Source of the DNA: Gammaproteobacteria bacterium
GTDB lineage: Bacteria; Pseudomonadota; Gammaproteobacteria; SZUA-229
Assembly: GCA_016744065.1 (NCBI GenBank)
Contig: JADGFA010000004.1
Span: 1-64,000 of the forward strand
DNA: 64,000 nt
Reading direction: 5' to 3'
In this document: piece after piece, positions 20,324 to 29,126 of the stretch
Layout: each line of letters starts with the position of its first letter
How positions within the stretch are numbered: position 1 is the stretch's first letter
Notes under the pieces: generated by a model
Seen by the model: the letters and a program-made list of their open reading frames with translations, nothing else
The model's database searches: none
Told to the model about the DNA's origin: nothing
Translations under genes and position numbers: made by a program

Positions 20324-20331
20324 ACCATAAA
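20304..20331. repeat. CCATAAA x4 short tandem repeat spanning the queG stop
   Basis: Four perfect contiguous copies of a 7-base unit lie at 20304-20331. The TAA stop of queG (20321-20323) is inside the third copy. Because 7 is not a multiple of 3, gain or loss of a unit would change the last residues or the stop position. Confidence 0.9.
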
Positions 20332-20457
20332 GATGTGGTTTAATATTTTGAATAAAAAACCGAATGCTTTATTCCTTTCTGGCAATTCACTACACCAGAT
20401 CCTTCGCTTTCACTCAGAACGACAACTTTAATTTTAGCTAAAAATCACAGCGACGCT

Positions 20458-22128
20458 TTAATCCAGCTTCCGTCGGTCAACATCCTGAAAATAAACCCCC
20501 TTACGATAATTAATCAAACCATTAGTAGATGAATCATGATCATCAACATTGCCAGGCTGGGCCAGATCCTGCTGAATCTCCCCCGCCAGCACTTTGCCAT
20601 ATTCCACGCCCCATTGATCAAAAGAATTGATATTCCAGACGACACCCTGCACAAACACCTTATGCTCATACAACGCCATAATTGAGCCTAATGTTTTAGG
20701 GTCTAATCGCTCAAAAATAATCGTATTCGTAGGTTTGTTACCCTCAAACACTTTATGCTCTATTGCCCCATCAATTTCTTCCGATGAACTGCCAGCACCC
20801 TGCATCTCTTCCAGGGCTTCAGTGTATTTTTTACCTAGCATCAAAGCCTTGGTTTGCGCCAGGCAATTAGAAAATAAAACCCTGTGATGTAGCCCTAACG
20901 GGTTCTGACTCAACGCTGGAATCAAAAAATCGGCAGGAACAGGCTTAGTCCCCTGATGTAAAAGCTGAAAAAAGGCATGCTGCCCATTAGTACCTGACTG
21001 CCCCCAGATAATTGGACCGGTTAAATAATTAACCCTTTGGTTCTGCCTGTCTATTGTTTTGCCGTTACTCTCCATATCTAACTGCTGCAAATAAGCAGGT
21101 AAACGTTCCATATATTGGCTATAGGGCATCACCGCATGGCTTTGAGCATCAAAAAAATTGTTATACCAGATACCTAACATGGCCAGTATTACCGGCATAT
21201 TCTGTTCCAGCGGTGCACTTTCAAAGTGCTGATCCATTTCATGAGCGCCCAGTAACAGGTCTTCAAAATGATCCATACCAATATAAAGCGCAATAGGCAG
21301 ACCAATAGCAGACCAGAGAGAATAACGCCCACCAACCCAGTCCCAGAACTCAAAGACATTATCGGGATTTATACCAAATTTAGACGTTGCTTCATGGTTT
21401 GTACTCACTGCTACAAAATGCTTAGCAACTGCTTTTTCATCCCCCACCAGATCAACAAACCATTTCCTGGCACTGTGGGCATTAAGTAAGGTTTCCTGAG
21501 TGGTAAATGTTTTTGAAGATATAATGAATAAGGTTGTTTCCGGCTCCAGTTGTTTTAATGTTTCAACCAGATGCGTTGCATCCGCATTAGACACAAAATG
21601 CACCTTTAAGCCCCTTTGTGCGAAAGGTTTCATAGCATCACATACCACATGAGGCCCCAGATCAGAACCGCCAATACCAATATTGACAATACTTCTGATT
21701 CTGCGCCCATCGTAGCCCCGTAACCGGCCACTTCTTACCCGTTCAGAAAAATCACGCATTTTAGACAATACTGCATTGATCTTAGGCATCACATCTTCAC
21801 CATTGACCATTACAGGTTTATTTGAGCGATTTCTCAACGCCACATGCAGTGCTGGGCGAGATTCGGTGCAATTCACATTCTCACCTGCAAACATACGTGC
21901 ACGGTGCTTTTCAACATTGGTGATACGCATCAGATCCATTAATAACTTAACCGTCTCATTGGTAATACGGTTTTTAGAATAATCCAGTAAAATATCATTT
22001 AAACTAACTGAAAACTGCTCAAATCGCTCTGAATCTTCATTAAACAAGTCTCGCATATGCACATGAGAGATAGCTTTAAAATGTTTTTTTAATGCTTTCC
22101 ATTCTGCTGAATCAGTTAAATCGCTCAT
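20458..22128 (-). CDS. pgi: Glucose-6-phosphate isomerase
   Basis: A 556-residue phosphoglucose isomerase. It has the IGIGGSDLGP phosphosugar motif, the SSKTFTTQETL motif, WDWVGGRYSLWSAIGL, and GTNGQHAFFQLLHQGT in the C-terminal part with the catalytic His. The start at 22128 is chosen over an upstream in-frame codon at 22209. It gives the expected MSDLTDS-type N-terminus and has AGGA nine bases upstream. An inverted repeat lies in the leader. It is divergent from ppc and acts beside it in central carbon metabolism. Confidence 0.95.
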   Translation of the reverse strand: MSDLTDSAEWKALKKHFKAISHVHMRDLFNEDSERFEQFSVSLNDILLDYSKNRITNETVKLLMDLMRITNVEKHRARMFAGENVNCTESRPALHVALRNRSNKPVMVNGEDVMPKINAVLSKMRDFSERVRSGRLRGYDGRRIRSIVNIGIGGSDLGPHVVCDAMKPFAQRGLKVHFVSNADATHLVETLKQLEPETTLFIISSKTFTTQETLLNAHSARKWFVDLVGDEKAVAKHFVAVSTNHEATSKFGINPDNVFEFWDWVGGRYSLWSAIGLPIALYIGMDHFEDLLLGAHEMDQHFESAPLEQNMPVILAMLGIWYNNFFDAQSHAVMPYSQYMERLPAYLQQLDMESNGKTIDRQNQRVNYLTGPIIWGQSGTNGQHAFFQLLHQGTKPVPADFLIPALSQNPLGLHHRVLFSNCLAQTKALMLGKKYTEALEEMQGAGSSSEEIDGAIEHKVFEGNKPTNTIIFERLDPKTLGSIMALYEHKVFVQGVVWNINSFDQWGVEYGKVLAGEIQQDLAQPGNVDDHDSSTNGLINYRKGVYFQDVDRRKLD

Positions 22129-22150
22129 TTCTGTCCTAATGTTTAATAAC

Positions 22151-22173
22151 ACTCTTATTATATCGATAAGAGT
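22151..22173. promoter_or_regulatory. Perfect 8-bp inverted repeat in the pgi leader
   Basis: ACTCTTAT and ATAAGAGT are separated by seven bases, 23-45 bases upstream of the pgi start. The minus strand reads TATAAT inside the element. It could be an operator over the pgi -10 region, or an mRNA hairpin. No T-run follows, so a terminator is unlikely. Confidence 0.4.
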
Positions 22174-22211
22174 ATGATTATTAATCAATTTTATCAATGG
22201 CTCAATCAAAT

Positions 22212-22241
22212 TTAGCCCATCATTAGCCTTTCATGTATAAT
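22212..22241 (+). promoter_or_regulatory. Possible sigma-70 promoter of ppc
   Basis: A perfect TATAAT at 22236-22241 has a weak -35 candidate TTAGCC 18 bases upstream. It would place the start of transcription near 22248, about 30 bases before the ppc ATG. The -35 match is poor. Confidence 0.45.
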
Positions 22242-22278
22242 ATCGCGCCTTGTATCAACTTCTGGTAAAAACACACAC

Positions 22279-25107
22279 ATGGTAAGCACTGCTAAAAAGT
22301 CAACTCTTCCTAATGACAAAAAACTCCGGGCACGGGTAAAGCTTTTTGGTAACCTGCTAGGCAATGTCATTAAAAACCTGGCAGGCACTCATGTCTATGA
22401 TGCCGTTGAAAAGCTACGTAAAGGTTATATCAGCTTACGCAAAACTGATAATCCAAAAAAACGTGCCCAGTTAATGGCATTTATCGAAACACTGGATGCA
22501 GATACTCTGACTCAGGTAGTACGCGCCTTTAGCATTTATTTTAGTCTAATTAATATCGCTGAAGAAGACTATCAACACCTACAACGTCGTGAACAGGTCT
22601 TTAATGGTAAATCACTCTGGACAGGTTCATTTGATAATACACTGGAACAGTTCCGTTTAGATGGTATAAACGCCTCTCAGTTACAGGACTTACTGGATGA
22701 GCTGGCTTATATCCCTGTTTTCACAGCACACCCGACAGAGTCCAAACGCCGAAGCATAATGAATGCCCTACGACGCATCTTTCTGCTAAATGACAAACTC
22801 AATGATACACGCATAGGCAAACTACAACGCGCAGAATTAACCGAAGATCTGGAAACAGAAATCCAGCAATTATGGCGCACCAATGAAGTCCGTGAGCATA
22901 AACCTCAGGTACGTGATGAAATTAAAAATGGCATGTATTACTTCCGCACCAGCCTGTTTAATGCGGTACCGCATATTTACCGTAATCTGGAACGTAAAGT
23001 TAAAAAACACTATCCAGATAGCAGCATCACTGTACCCAGCTTTTTACGTTTTGGTTCATGGATTGGCGGTGATCGCGATGGTAACCCGTTCGTAAAGCCC
23101 GACACGACTGCAATGGCTCTACGTATGCAGACTCAGGTAATTCTACAGGAATACATCTACCGCGTAGTAGAAGTTAACAAGCAACTCACTCACTCTATTG
23201 ACCTCTGCAGCCCAACTAAATCTTTTATGGATAGCCTCGAAGCAGATGAAAATATTCGCTTTGAAGTCTATGCAGCTTCGCCTAATGCATTCAGCAATGC
23301 TCCTTATCGTCGTAAACTATCATTTATGCATTATCGACTACAGCAAAATTTAGCTCTGATAAATGCACGCCTGTCTGGAGAGAGTACAGAAGAAAACATA
23401 GATGAATTTAATCAGGCATACACATCAGAAAAAGAGTTTATTGCTGATTTACAGCTTATTCGTAGCTCACTAATCAGCCATGGCGATGAAAACATTGCTA
23501 ATGGTGACTTAAAAGACTGTATTCGCATTGCCGAAACATTTGGTTTCTTCCTGCTTAAACTCGATATTCGTCAGGAATCAACCCGCCATTCAGACGCTGT
23601 AGCAGATATCATTAAACAAATTCCCGGGGCTCCAGATTACAACGAACTCAATGAGGAGCAACGCCAGGAATTACTTTCTAAATACATAGAAACACCACCT
23701 GTTTTAGATATAGATAAAAAACAGATGGATGAATTAAACCTTGAGACACTGAATGTATTTGAGTTAATCGCTAATATGCGCGATGAAATTTCACCTAATG
23801 CATTTGGTAATTATGTTATTTCCATGACTCATGCCGCCAGCCATGTACTAGAAGTAATGTGGCTGGCGACATTAGCAGGTTTAACCGGTACTGATAAAGA
23901 GACAGGGGAAGCTTTTTGCCGAGTTAGTATTTCTCCCCTGTTCGAAACAATTGAAGACTTAGAACATATAGAACAGGTATTAAAAACCCTGTTTGAAAAC
24001 CCTGTTTACAACAAATTACTTAAAGCCTCAGGCAACCTGCAGGAAGCCATGTTAGGTTACTCAGATTCCTGTAAAGATGGGGGCATAATGGCCTCATCAT
24101 GGAACCTGTATGATGCTCAACAAAAAGTCATCAGACTCACTGATGCATTCGATATAGATTGTCGCTTATTCCATGGACGTGGTGGCACTATTGGTCGTGG
24201 CGGCGGCCCTACTCACGATGCGATTCTGTCTCAGCCAGAAGGTACGGTTCACGGACAAATCAAATTCACTGAACAGGGTGAAGTACTATCATATAAGTAC
24301 AGCAATCAGGAAACCGCTATTTACGAGCTAACCATGGGTGTGTCTGGCCTGATGAAAGCCAGTAAATCCATTGTGACCGAAAAAGCCAAACCGGCTAAGA
24401 GTGAATACCTGCAAACCATGCAGGCATTAACTAAAGATGGTGAAAATAGCTACCGAGATCTAACCGATCGTACTGAGGGCTTTCTGGATTATTTCTATGA
24501 AACCACCCCGGTAACTGAAATTGGCCTGATGAATATTGGCTCACGCCCATCTCATCGTAAAGCAAATCGCTCAAAAGCATCTATTCGTGCTATTCCATGG
24601 GTATTTGGCTGGGCACAGTCTCGTACCACCCTGCCTGCCTGGTATGGAATTGGTACTGCTTTAGCCAATTTTATTGATGGTAAAGACGAGAATCTGAGAT
24701 TGTTACAGGAAATGAATGCCAACTGGCCTTATTTCAAAGCCATGCTCAATAATACACAAATGGCATTACTGAAAGCCGACATGTCAACGGCAAAAGAATA
24801 CTCAGAATTATGTGAAGATAAAGATGTGGAACAGCGGGTATCAAAGAAAATTTTTACAGAGCACAAACGTACCGTTGAAAATATTCTAGCCATTACCTGC
24901 AATGCACAATTATTATCTGACAGTCCAACTCTGGCACTATCTCTACGACGCAGGGACCCATATCTCGACCCATTAAGCCATATTCAAATTTTAATGCTAA
25001 CCCGCTATCGTGACGAACAGGCAACAGAAAATGAACAGGATACATGGATTAACCCTTTATTACGGACGATAAGTGCTGTTGCTGCTGGAATGCGTAATAC
25101 AGGGTAA
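22279..25107 (+). CDS. ppc: Phosphoenolpyruvate carboxylase
   Basis: A 942-residue PEP carboxylase that makes oxaloacetate from PEP and bicarbonate. The catalytic His151 sits in VFTAHPTES, the second signature HGRGGTIGRGGGP at about 632-644 is intact, and the C-terminus ends in the conserved RNTG. It is slightly longer than the E. coli enzyme (883). A strong terminator follows. The gene is divergent from pgi. Confidence 0.97.
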   Translation: MVSTAKKSTLPNDKKLRARVKLFGNLLGNVIKNLAGTHVYDAVEKLRKGYISLRKTDNPKKRAQLMAFIETLDADTLTQVVRAFSIYFSLINIAEEDYQHLQRREQVFNGKSLWTGSFDNTLEQFRLDGINASQLQDLLDELAYIPVFTAHPTESKRRSIMNALRRIFLLNDKLNDTRIGKLQRAELTEDLETEIQQLWRTNEVREHKPQVRDEIKNGMYYFRTSLFNAVPHIYRNLERKVKKHYPDSSITVPSFLRFGSWIGGDRDGNPFVKPDTTAMALRMQTQVILQEYIYRVVEVNKQLTHSIDLCSPTKSFMDSLEADENIRFEVYAASPNAFSNAPYRRKLSFMHYRLQQNLALINARLSGESTEENIDEFNQAYTSEKEFIADLQLIRSSLISHGDENIANGDLKDCIRIAETFGFFLLKLDIRQESTRHSDAVADIIKQIPGAPDYNELNEEQRQELLSKYIETPPVLDIDKKQMDELNLETLNVFELIANMRDEISPNAFGNYVISMTHAASHVLEVMWLATLAGLTGTDKETGEAFCRVSISPLFETIEDLEHIEQVLKTLFENPVYNKLLKASGNLQEAMLGYSDSCKDGGIMASSWNLYDAQQKVIRLTDAFDIDCRLFHGRGGTIGRGGGPTHDAILSQPEGTVHGQIKFTEQGEVLSYKYSNQETAIYELTMGVSGLMKASKSIVTEKAKPAKSEYLQTMQALTKDGENSYRDLTDRTEGFLDYFYETTPVTEIGLMNIGSRPSHRKANRSKASIRAIPWVFGWAQSRTTLPAWYGIGTALANFIDGKDENLRLLQEMNANWPYFKAMLNNTQMALLKADMSTAKEYSELCEDKDVEQRVSKKIFTEHKRTVENILAITCNAQLLSDSPTLALSLRRRDPYLDPLSHIQILMLTRYRDEQATENEQDTWINPLLRTISAVAAGMRNTG

Positions 25108-25135
25108 ACATACAGTTATATAGTTCTATAACAAA

Positions 25136-25171
25136 AACGGCTACCCCCCTACCAGGTGGCCGTTTTTTTAT
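25136..25171 (+). terminator. Rho-independent terminator of ppc
   Basis: A nine-pair stem (ACGGCTACC with GGTGGCCGT, one G-T) encloses a short loop and is followed by seven T residues. It separates ppc from the wsp operon. Confidence 0.85.
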
Positions 25172-25310
25172 TAATTAAAACTCACAAATTTTAACTAACA
25201 ACTTACCACTCTCTTTTTGCTTTCCCCATAAAATCTGCTATATACACACAGTAGAATCAAATACTTATAATAATAAAATAAATATTTTTAGGGAACACGG
25301 CAAAAATACC

Positions 25311-26711
25311 ATGAAGAAGCTTATAGAGGCATTTAATACCTATCCAATTAAAAAACGTCTAATCATATTATTCACCCTGCCACAAATTTTTCTCGGTATA
25401 TCACTTCTTTACTTACTTGAGCAACACCGCTCTTTAGAGCTAATCAGTATATTTATTTTAATAGTAATGGGCACTATTCTCGCTCTGTATTACATTATAC
25501 TAAACAATATAATTACACCTGTTATGACAGCAATAGACAGTGGACTGGAATCTATTTCATCAACCATAAATCGCTTTATGGTTGAAAGAGCAGAAGCGCC
25601 CAGCTTACAACTCACCCATGATAAATCCGAAATCAATCAGGTAGTTCATAATTTTCATTACCTGGCCTCAGAAATGAATGACATTGCTGAACGTGAAAAG
25701 GAAATTAATGCCGATCTGGAAGGCAAGGCAGAACTTGTTCAGGAAGTTGTTTCAATGGCTGCTCAGGGTAACCTTACTTCAAATATGATGATATTTTCAT
25801 CTAATGACTCTATCTCACATGTAGCTGCTGGTGTTAAAACCATGCTGGAAAATTTAAATAGCCTGGTAAAACAAGTACAGATTTCAGGCATTCAGGTCAC
25901 TTCATCAGCAACCCAAATAGCCGCCAATGCCAAAGAACATGAAGCCACTGTTGCAGAACAGGCTGCCAGCACTAATCAGATCATGTCTACCATTACTGAA
26001 ATTTCTGCAACTGGCAAAGAGCTTTTAACAACAATGCAAGAAGTTAAAAAAGTAGTACACAACACATCTGAACTGGCAACAGATGGCCACAACTCATTAG
26101 TATCGATGGAAAATACAATGGGACAAATGCAGTCAGCAACTGAGAACATTTCATCCAAATTAGCGATACTCAGTGAAAAGGCAGATAATATTAATACCGT
26201 TGTTACCACTATTAATCGAGTTGCAGACCAGACCAATCTGCTATCACTCAATGCTGCTATCGAAGCAGAAAAAGCCGGTGAATACGGCCGTGGCTTCTCT
26301 GTAGTCGCCACTGAAATTCGCCGACTTGCTGACCAAACTGCTGTAGCCACCTGGGACATTGAACAAACAGTAAAAGAAATGTTATCAGCTGTATCTGCTG
26401 GTGTAATGAGTATGGATAAATTCTCTGAAGAAGTAAGCCGCGGTGTATCCGATGTCGCCACGGTCGGGGCACAACTTACACATATTATTCAGCAGGTACA
26501 GGCCCTGCTACCTCGCTTTGAAACCGTAAGTGAAGGTACACGCCTACAGGCTGAAGGCGCATACCAGATAAAAGAAAGTATGATACAGCTAAATGAAATG
26601 GCACAGCAAACGGCTGAAACATTAAAACAGTCAGGGGTATCAGTTGAACAATTAAAAGATGCAGCTCGTGGATTACAACAAGGAGTATCCACCTTTAAAG
26701 TGACCGACTAA
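25311..26711 (+). CDS. wspA: Methyl-accepting chemotaxis protein, WspA-like, lacking periplasmic sensor
   Basis: This 466-residue receptor heads a seven-gene wsp-like operon. Two hydrophobic helices (about 17-36 and 42-66) are separated by only about eight residues, so there is no periplasmic ligand domain. Pseudomonas WspA is longer (about 540) with a four-helix-bundle domain there. The cytoplasmic hairpin is intact, with DQTNLLSLNAAIEAEKAG and the WspA-typical TAVATWDIEQ and AGVMSMDKFSEEV segments. In Pseudomonas the receptor responds to surface contact and activates WspE. The assignment rests on hairpin motifs and operon order. Confidence 0.88.
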   Translation: MKKLIEAFNTYPIKKRLIILFTLPQIFLGISLLYLLEQHRSLELISIFILIVMGTILALYYIILNNIITPVMTAIDSGLESISSTINRFMVERAEAPSLQLTHDKSEINQVVHNFHYLASEMNDIAEREKEINADLEGKAELVQEVVSMAAQGNLTSNMMIFSSNDSISHVAAGVKTMLENLNSLVKQVQISGIQVTSSATQIAANAKEHEATVAEQAASTNQIMSTITEISATGKELLTTMQEVKKVVHNTSELATDGHNSLVSMENTMGQMQSATENISSKLAILSEKADNINTVVTTINRVADQTNLLSLNAAIEAEKAGEYGRGFSVVATEIRRLADQTAVATWDIEQTVKEMLSAVSAGVMSMDKFSEEVSRGVSDVATVGAQLTHIIQQVQALLPRFETVSEGTRLQAEGAYQIKESMIQLNEMAQQTAETLKQSGVSVEQLKDAARGLQQGVSTFKVTD

Positions 26712-27166
26712 TGTTAATTTTAGGACTCAATATAGGTAAAGAACGATATGGCATTGAAGCTATGCGCATTATTGAAATTGTACCGTTAATTGAACTTAAA
26801 AAAATACCTTTAGCACATAATGCTATTAAAGGACTATTTAATTATCGTGGAAAACCTGCTCCTGTAATAGACCTATGCCAACTTTTTGAAAATCGCAACT
26901 GCAATAACAACCTGAGTACACGCATTATTATTATTGAATACAAATCTCTTTCTGGTGTTTCACGTCCCATTGGTCTAATTGCTGAAATGGTTACCGATGT
27001 CATGATGTGTGAAACCGACGAAATATCAAGCACAGGCATTCAGTCAAAACAAAATGATTTTCTTGGTCTTATTTACAAACACAATCACGATATAATTCAA
27101 CTCATTGATACACATAATGTATTACCTGAATCCATCAGCTATCAGCTAGCAAATCAACTTAGTTAA
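26711..27166 (+). CDS. wspB: CheW-like coupling protein, WspB-like
   Basis: A 151-residue single CheW domain. It has LILGLNIGKERYGIEAMRI at the N-terminus and GLFNYRGKPAPVIDL in the middle, the typical CheW core. It would connect the receptor to the WspE kinase. Its ATG overlaps the TAA of wspA by one base. First of two CheW-like genes in the operon, as in Pseudomonas. Confidence 0.88.
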   Translation: MLILGLNIGKERYGIEAMRIIEIVPLIELKKIPLAHNAIKGLFNYRGKPAPVIDLCQLFENRNCNNNLSTRIIIIEYKSLSGVSRPIGLIAEMVTDVMMCETDEISSTGIQSKQNDFLGLIYKHNHDIIQLIDTHNVLPESISYQLANQLS

Positions 27167-27179
27167 GGCATGCGATTTA

Positions 27180-28445
27180 ATGCATTCATCACTTAACAAA
27201 ATAAAATTAATCGTAAAAGATAAAATTGGTCTGGATAGCAGCACCATTGGCGACTCAACAATTGAAAACATTATTACACAGCGTATGAATCAATGTGAAA
27301 TCAATGATTTCAATACATATTACTCACTTGTAAAAGAAAACAGGGAAGAATTACACGAATTACTGGAGGTTGCAGTCATTCCTGAAACCTGGTTTTTTAG
27401 AGATATAAAACCTTTCGAAATAATATATCAAAAAATAAAAAAACAGATTAGCCAAAACAAATCATCCATCTTTAAAATATTAAGTATACCCAGCTCTACT
27501 GGTGAAGAGCCTTATTCACTTGCAATGTACCTTATAGATAAAAACATCGAAGAATCCAGATTTACAATAGATGCAGTCGATGTTAGCGCTCGAGCCCTTC
27601 AGAGCGCTGAACAAGGATTATATGGCAACAACTCCTTTCGTGGAAAACATTACCATACATATCAGAACAAATTTTTCAGTAAAAAAGGTGATTTTTACAA
27701 AATAAATTCCAATATCAATAAAAAAATAAAATTTTATCCTTTAAATATTTTGCATGAAAATCCTTCATTAAGGCATAAATTTGATTATATACTCTGCCGA
27801 AATTTGCTTATCTATTTTGATGCCTCAACTAAATTAATTGCATTTAATAATCTATCAAACTTCATGAAAAATGACGGCCACCTTTTTATTGGTCACTCTG
27901 AATTTGGCTCTGTTCCAACTAATACATTTAAAAATACAGGATTTGAACAGGCTTTTGCATTAATTAAACATTGCCATCCTGATTTTAAAGAAAAAAAACC
28001 AATAAAACAGCTTGCACCGCAATCAACCGTTCAAATAAAATCAAAAAAGCTTCCCTTCAAACAAAAAACAGCTTTTAAATCACTTATTCATAAAAAAACA
28101 GAGCCAGATACACAAAATCAGGAAATAGATATTTCCCTATTATTAGAAAAAGCACATGAATTAGCTAACTCGGCTAATTACAACGAAGCTGAATCTTTAT
28201 GCCATCAACATATAGACAAACAGGGTGAGAGCCCCGAAACCCTGTTTCTTCTAGGTTTAATTGCTAATAGCCAGAATAAAACTCAAGTAGCTGAATCACT
28301 TTTTCGTAAAGGACTTTTTCTTGAGCCTAAACATTATGAATTATTAACTCATTTATCACTGTTATTACAGGAAAATGGAGATCTAAAAAATGCCATGCTA
28401 TTTAAAAAAAGAGCAAACAAAGTGCTTTTAACCGATAAAAATTAA
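27180..28445 (+). CDS. wspC: CheR methyltransferase with C-terminal TPR, WspC-like
   Basis: A 421-residue protein with a CheR methyltransferase domain over residues 10-270 and a TPR-like C-terminus from about 315. The SAM motif is SSTGEEPYSLAM. The ILCRNLLIYFD segment and the IGHSE motif are typical of CheR. It would methylate glutamates on the WspA-like receptor and raise kinase activity. Length matches Pseudomonas WspC (about 420). AAGG lies before the ATG. Confidence 0.9.
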   Translation: MHSSLNKIKLIVKDKIGLDSSTIGDSTIENIITQRMNQCEINDFNTYYSLVKENREELHELLEVAVIPETWFFRDIKPFEIIYQKIKKQISQNKSSIFKILSIPSSTGEEPYSLAMYLIDKNIEESRFTIDAVDVSARALQSAEQGLYGNNSFRGKHYHTYQNKFFSKKGDFYKINSNINKKIKFYPLNILHENPSLRHKFDYILCRNLLIYFDASTKLIAFNNLSNFMKNDGHLFIGHSEFGSVPTNTFKNTGFEQAFALIKHCHPDFKEKKPIKQLAPQSTVQIKSKKLPFKQKTAFKSLIHKKTEPDTQNQEIDISLLLEKAHELANSANYNEAESLCHQHIDKQGESPETLFLLGLIANSQNKTQVAESLFRKGLFLEPKHYELLTHLSLLLQENGDLKNAMLFKKRANKVLLTDKN

Positions 28446-28449
28446 GCTA

Positions 28450-29109
28450 ATGACAACACTAAATATCAATGATTGCTGGAATAAAATTGGTGTCTGGGGC
28501 AGCAAGTCTCCCCGTTGTGAAAAACTGAAAAGGCTGACTCATTGTCACAATTGTGAAATTTATAGCCAGGCAGGTAGTCAACTACTCAGTCGCCCAGCTG
28601 AAGAAAGCTATCTTTTAGAATGGAAAAATAATCTTAATCAGCCTCGACAGGAAAAAAACATAAATCTAAAATCAGCACTTGTATTTCGAATGGGAGATGA
28701 ATGGTTTGCTTTAGCATCAAAACTTGTCAAAGAAATCACACATTGCGACAAACATCATTCACTACCTCACATAAAAAACCAGGTACTTAGAGGGCTCGTT
28801 AACGTACATGGAGAACTACTACTTAATGTATCACTGGGATATTTATTCAAAATAAATAAAAGCGAAAGTTCAAACAAGCACACTCAAGAACGCTATATAA
28901 TCATTGATGACAATGAAGAGTCTTTTGCTTTCCCAGCCACAGAAGTCAGAGATATAATTCATTACGATATGGACGATATCCAACCAACACCATCAACAAT
29001 TAAAAAAGATACATCCTGCTTCATCAATGGCATTATCCGCCATAAAAACACAGACGTAGGCCTTTTAAATAGCGACCTTGTTTTTTCTGCTTTACATAAA
29101 AACATCTAA
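28450..29109 (+). CDS. wspD: CheW-like coupling protein with Cys-rich N-terminus, WspD-like
   Basis: A 219-residue protein with a CheW domain from about residue 75. The N-terminal 45 residues carry NDCWNKIGVWG and HCHNCEIYS, a cysteine pattern also found in Pseudomonas WspD, where it may bind metal. This N-terminus is the strongest single marker that the operon is wsp and not an ordinary chemotaxis cluster. The gene starts four bases after wspC ends. Confidence 0.88.
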   Translation: MTTLNINDCWNKIGVWGSKSPRCEKLKRLTHCHNCEIYSQAGSQLLSRPAEESYLLEWKNNLNQPRQEKNINLKSALVFRMGDEWFALASKLVKEITHCDKHHSLPHIKNQVLRGLVNVHGELLLNVSLGYLFKINKSESSNKHTQERYIIIDDNEESFAFPATEVRDIIHYDMDDIQPTPSTIKKDTSCFINGIIRHKNTDVGLLNSDLVFSALHKNI

Positions 29110-29126
29110 TATACGGCCTATTTTTA

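Noticed and set aside
25976-26461. 161-codon minus-strand open frame inside the wspA-like gene
   Set aside because: It lies entirely opposite a conserved MCP hairpin and shows no ribosome site or known domain.
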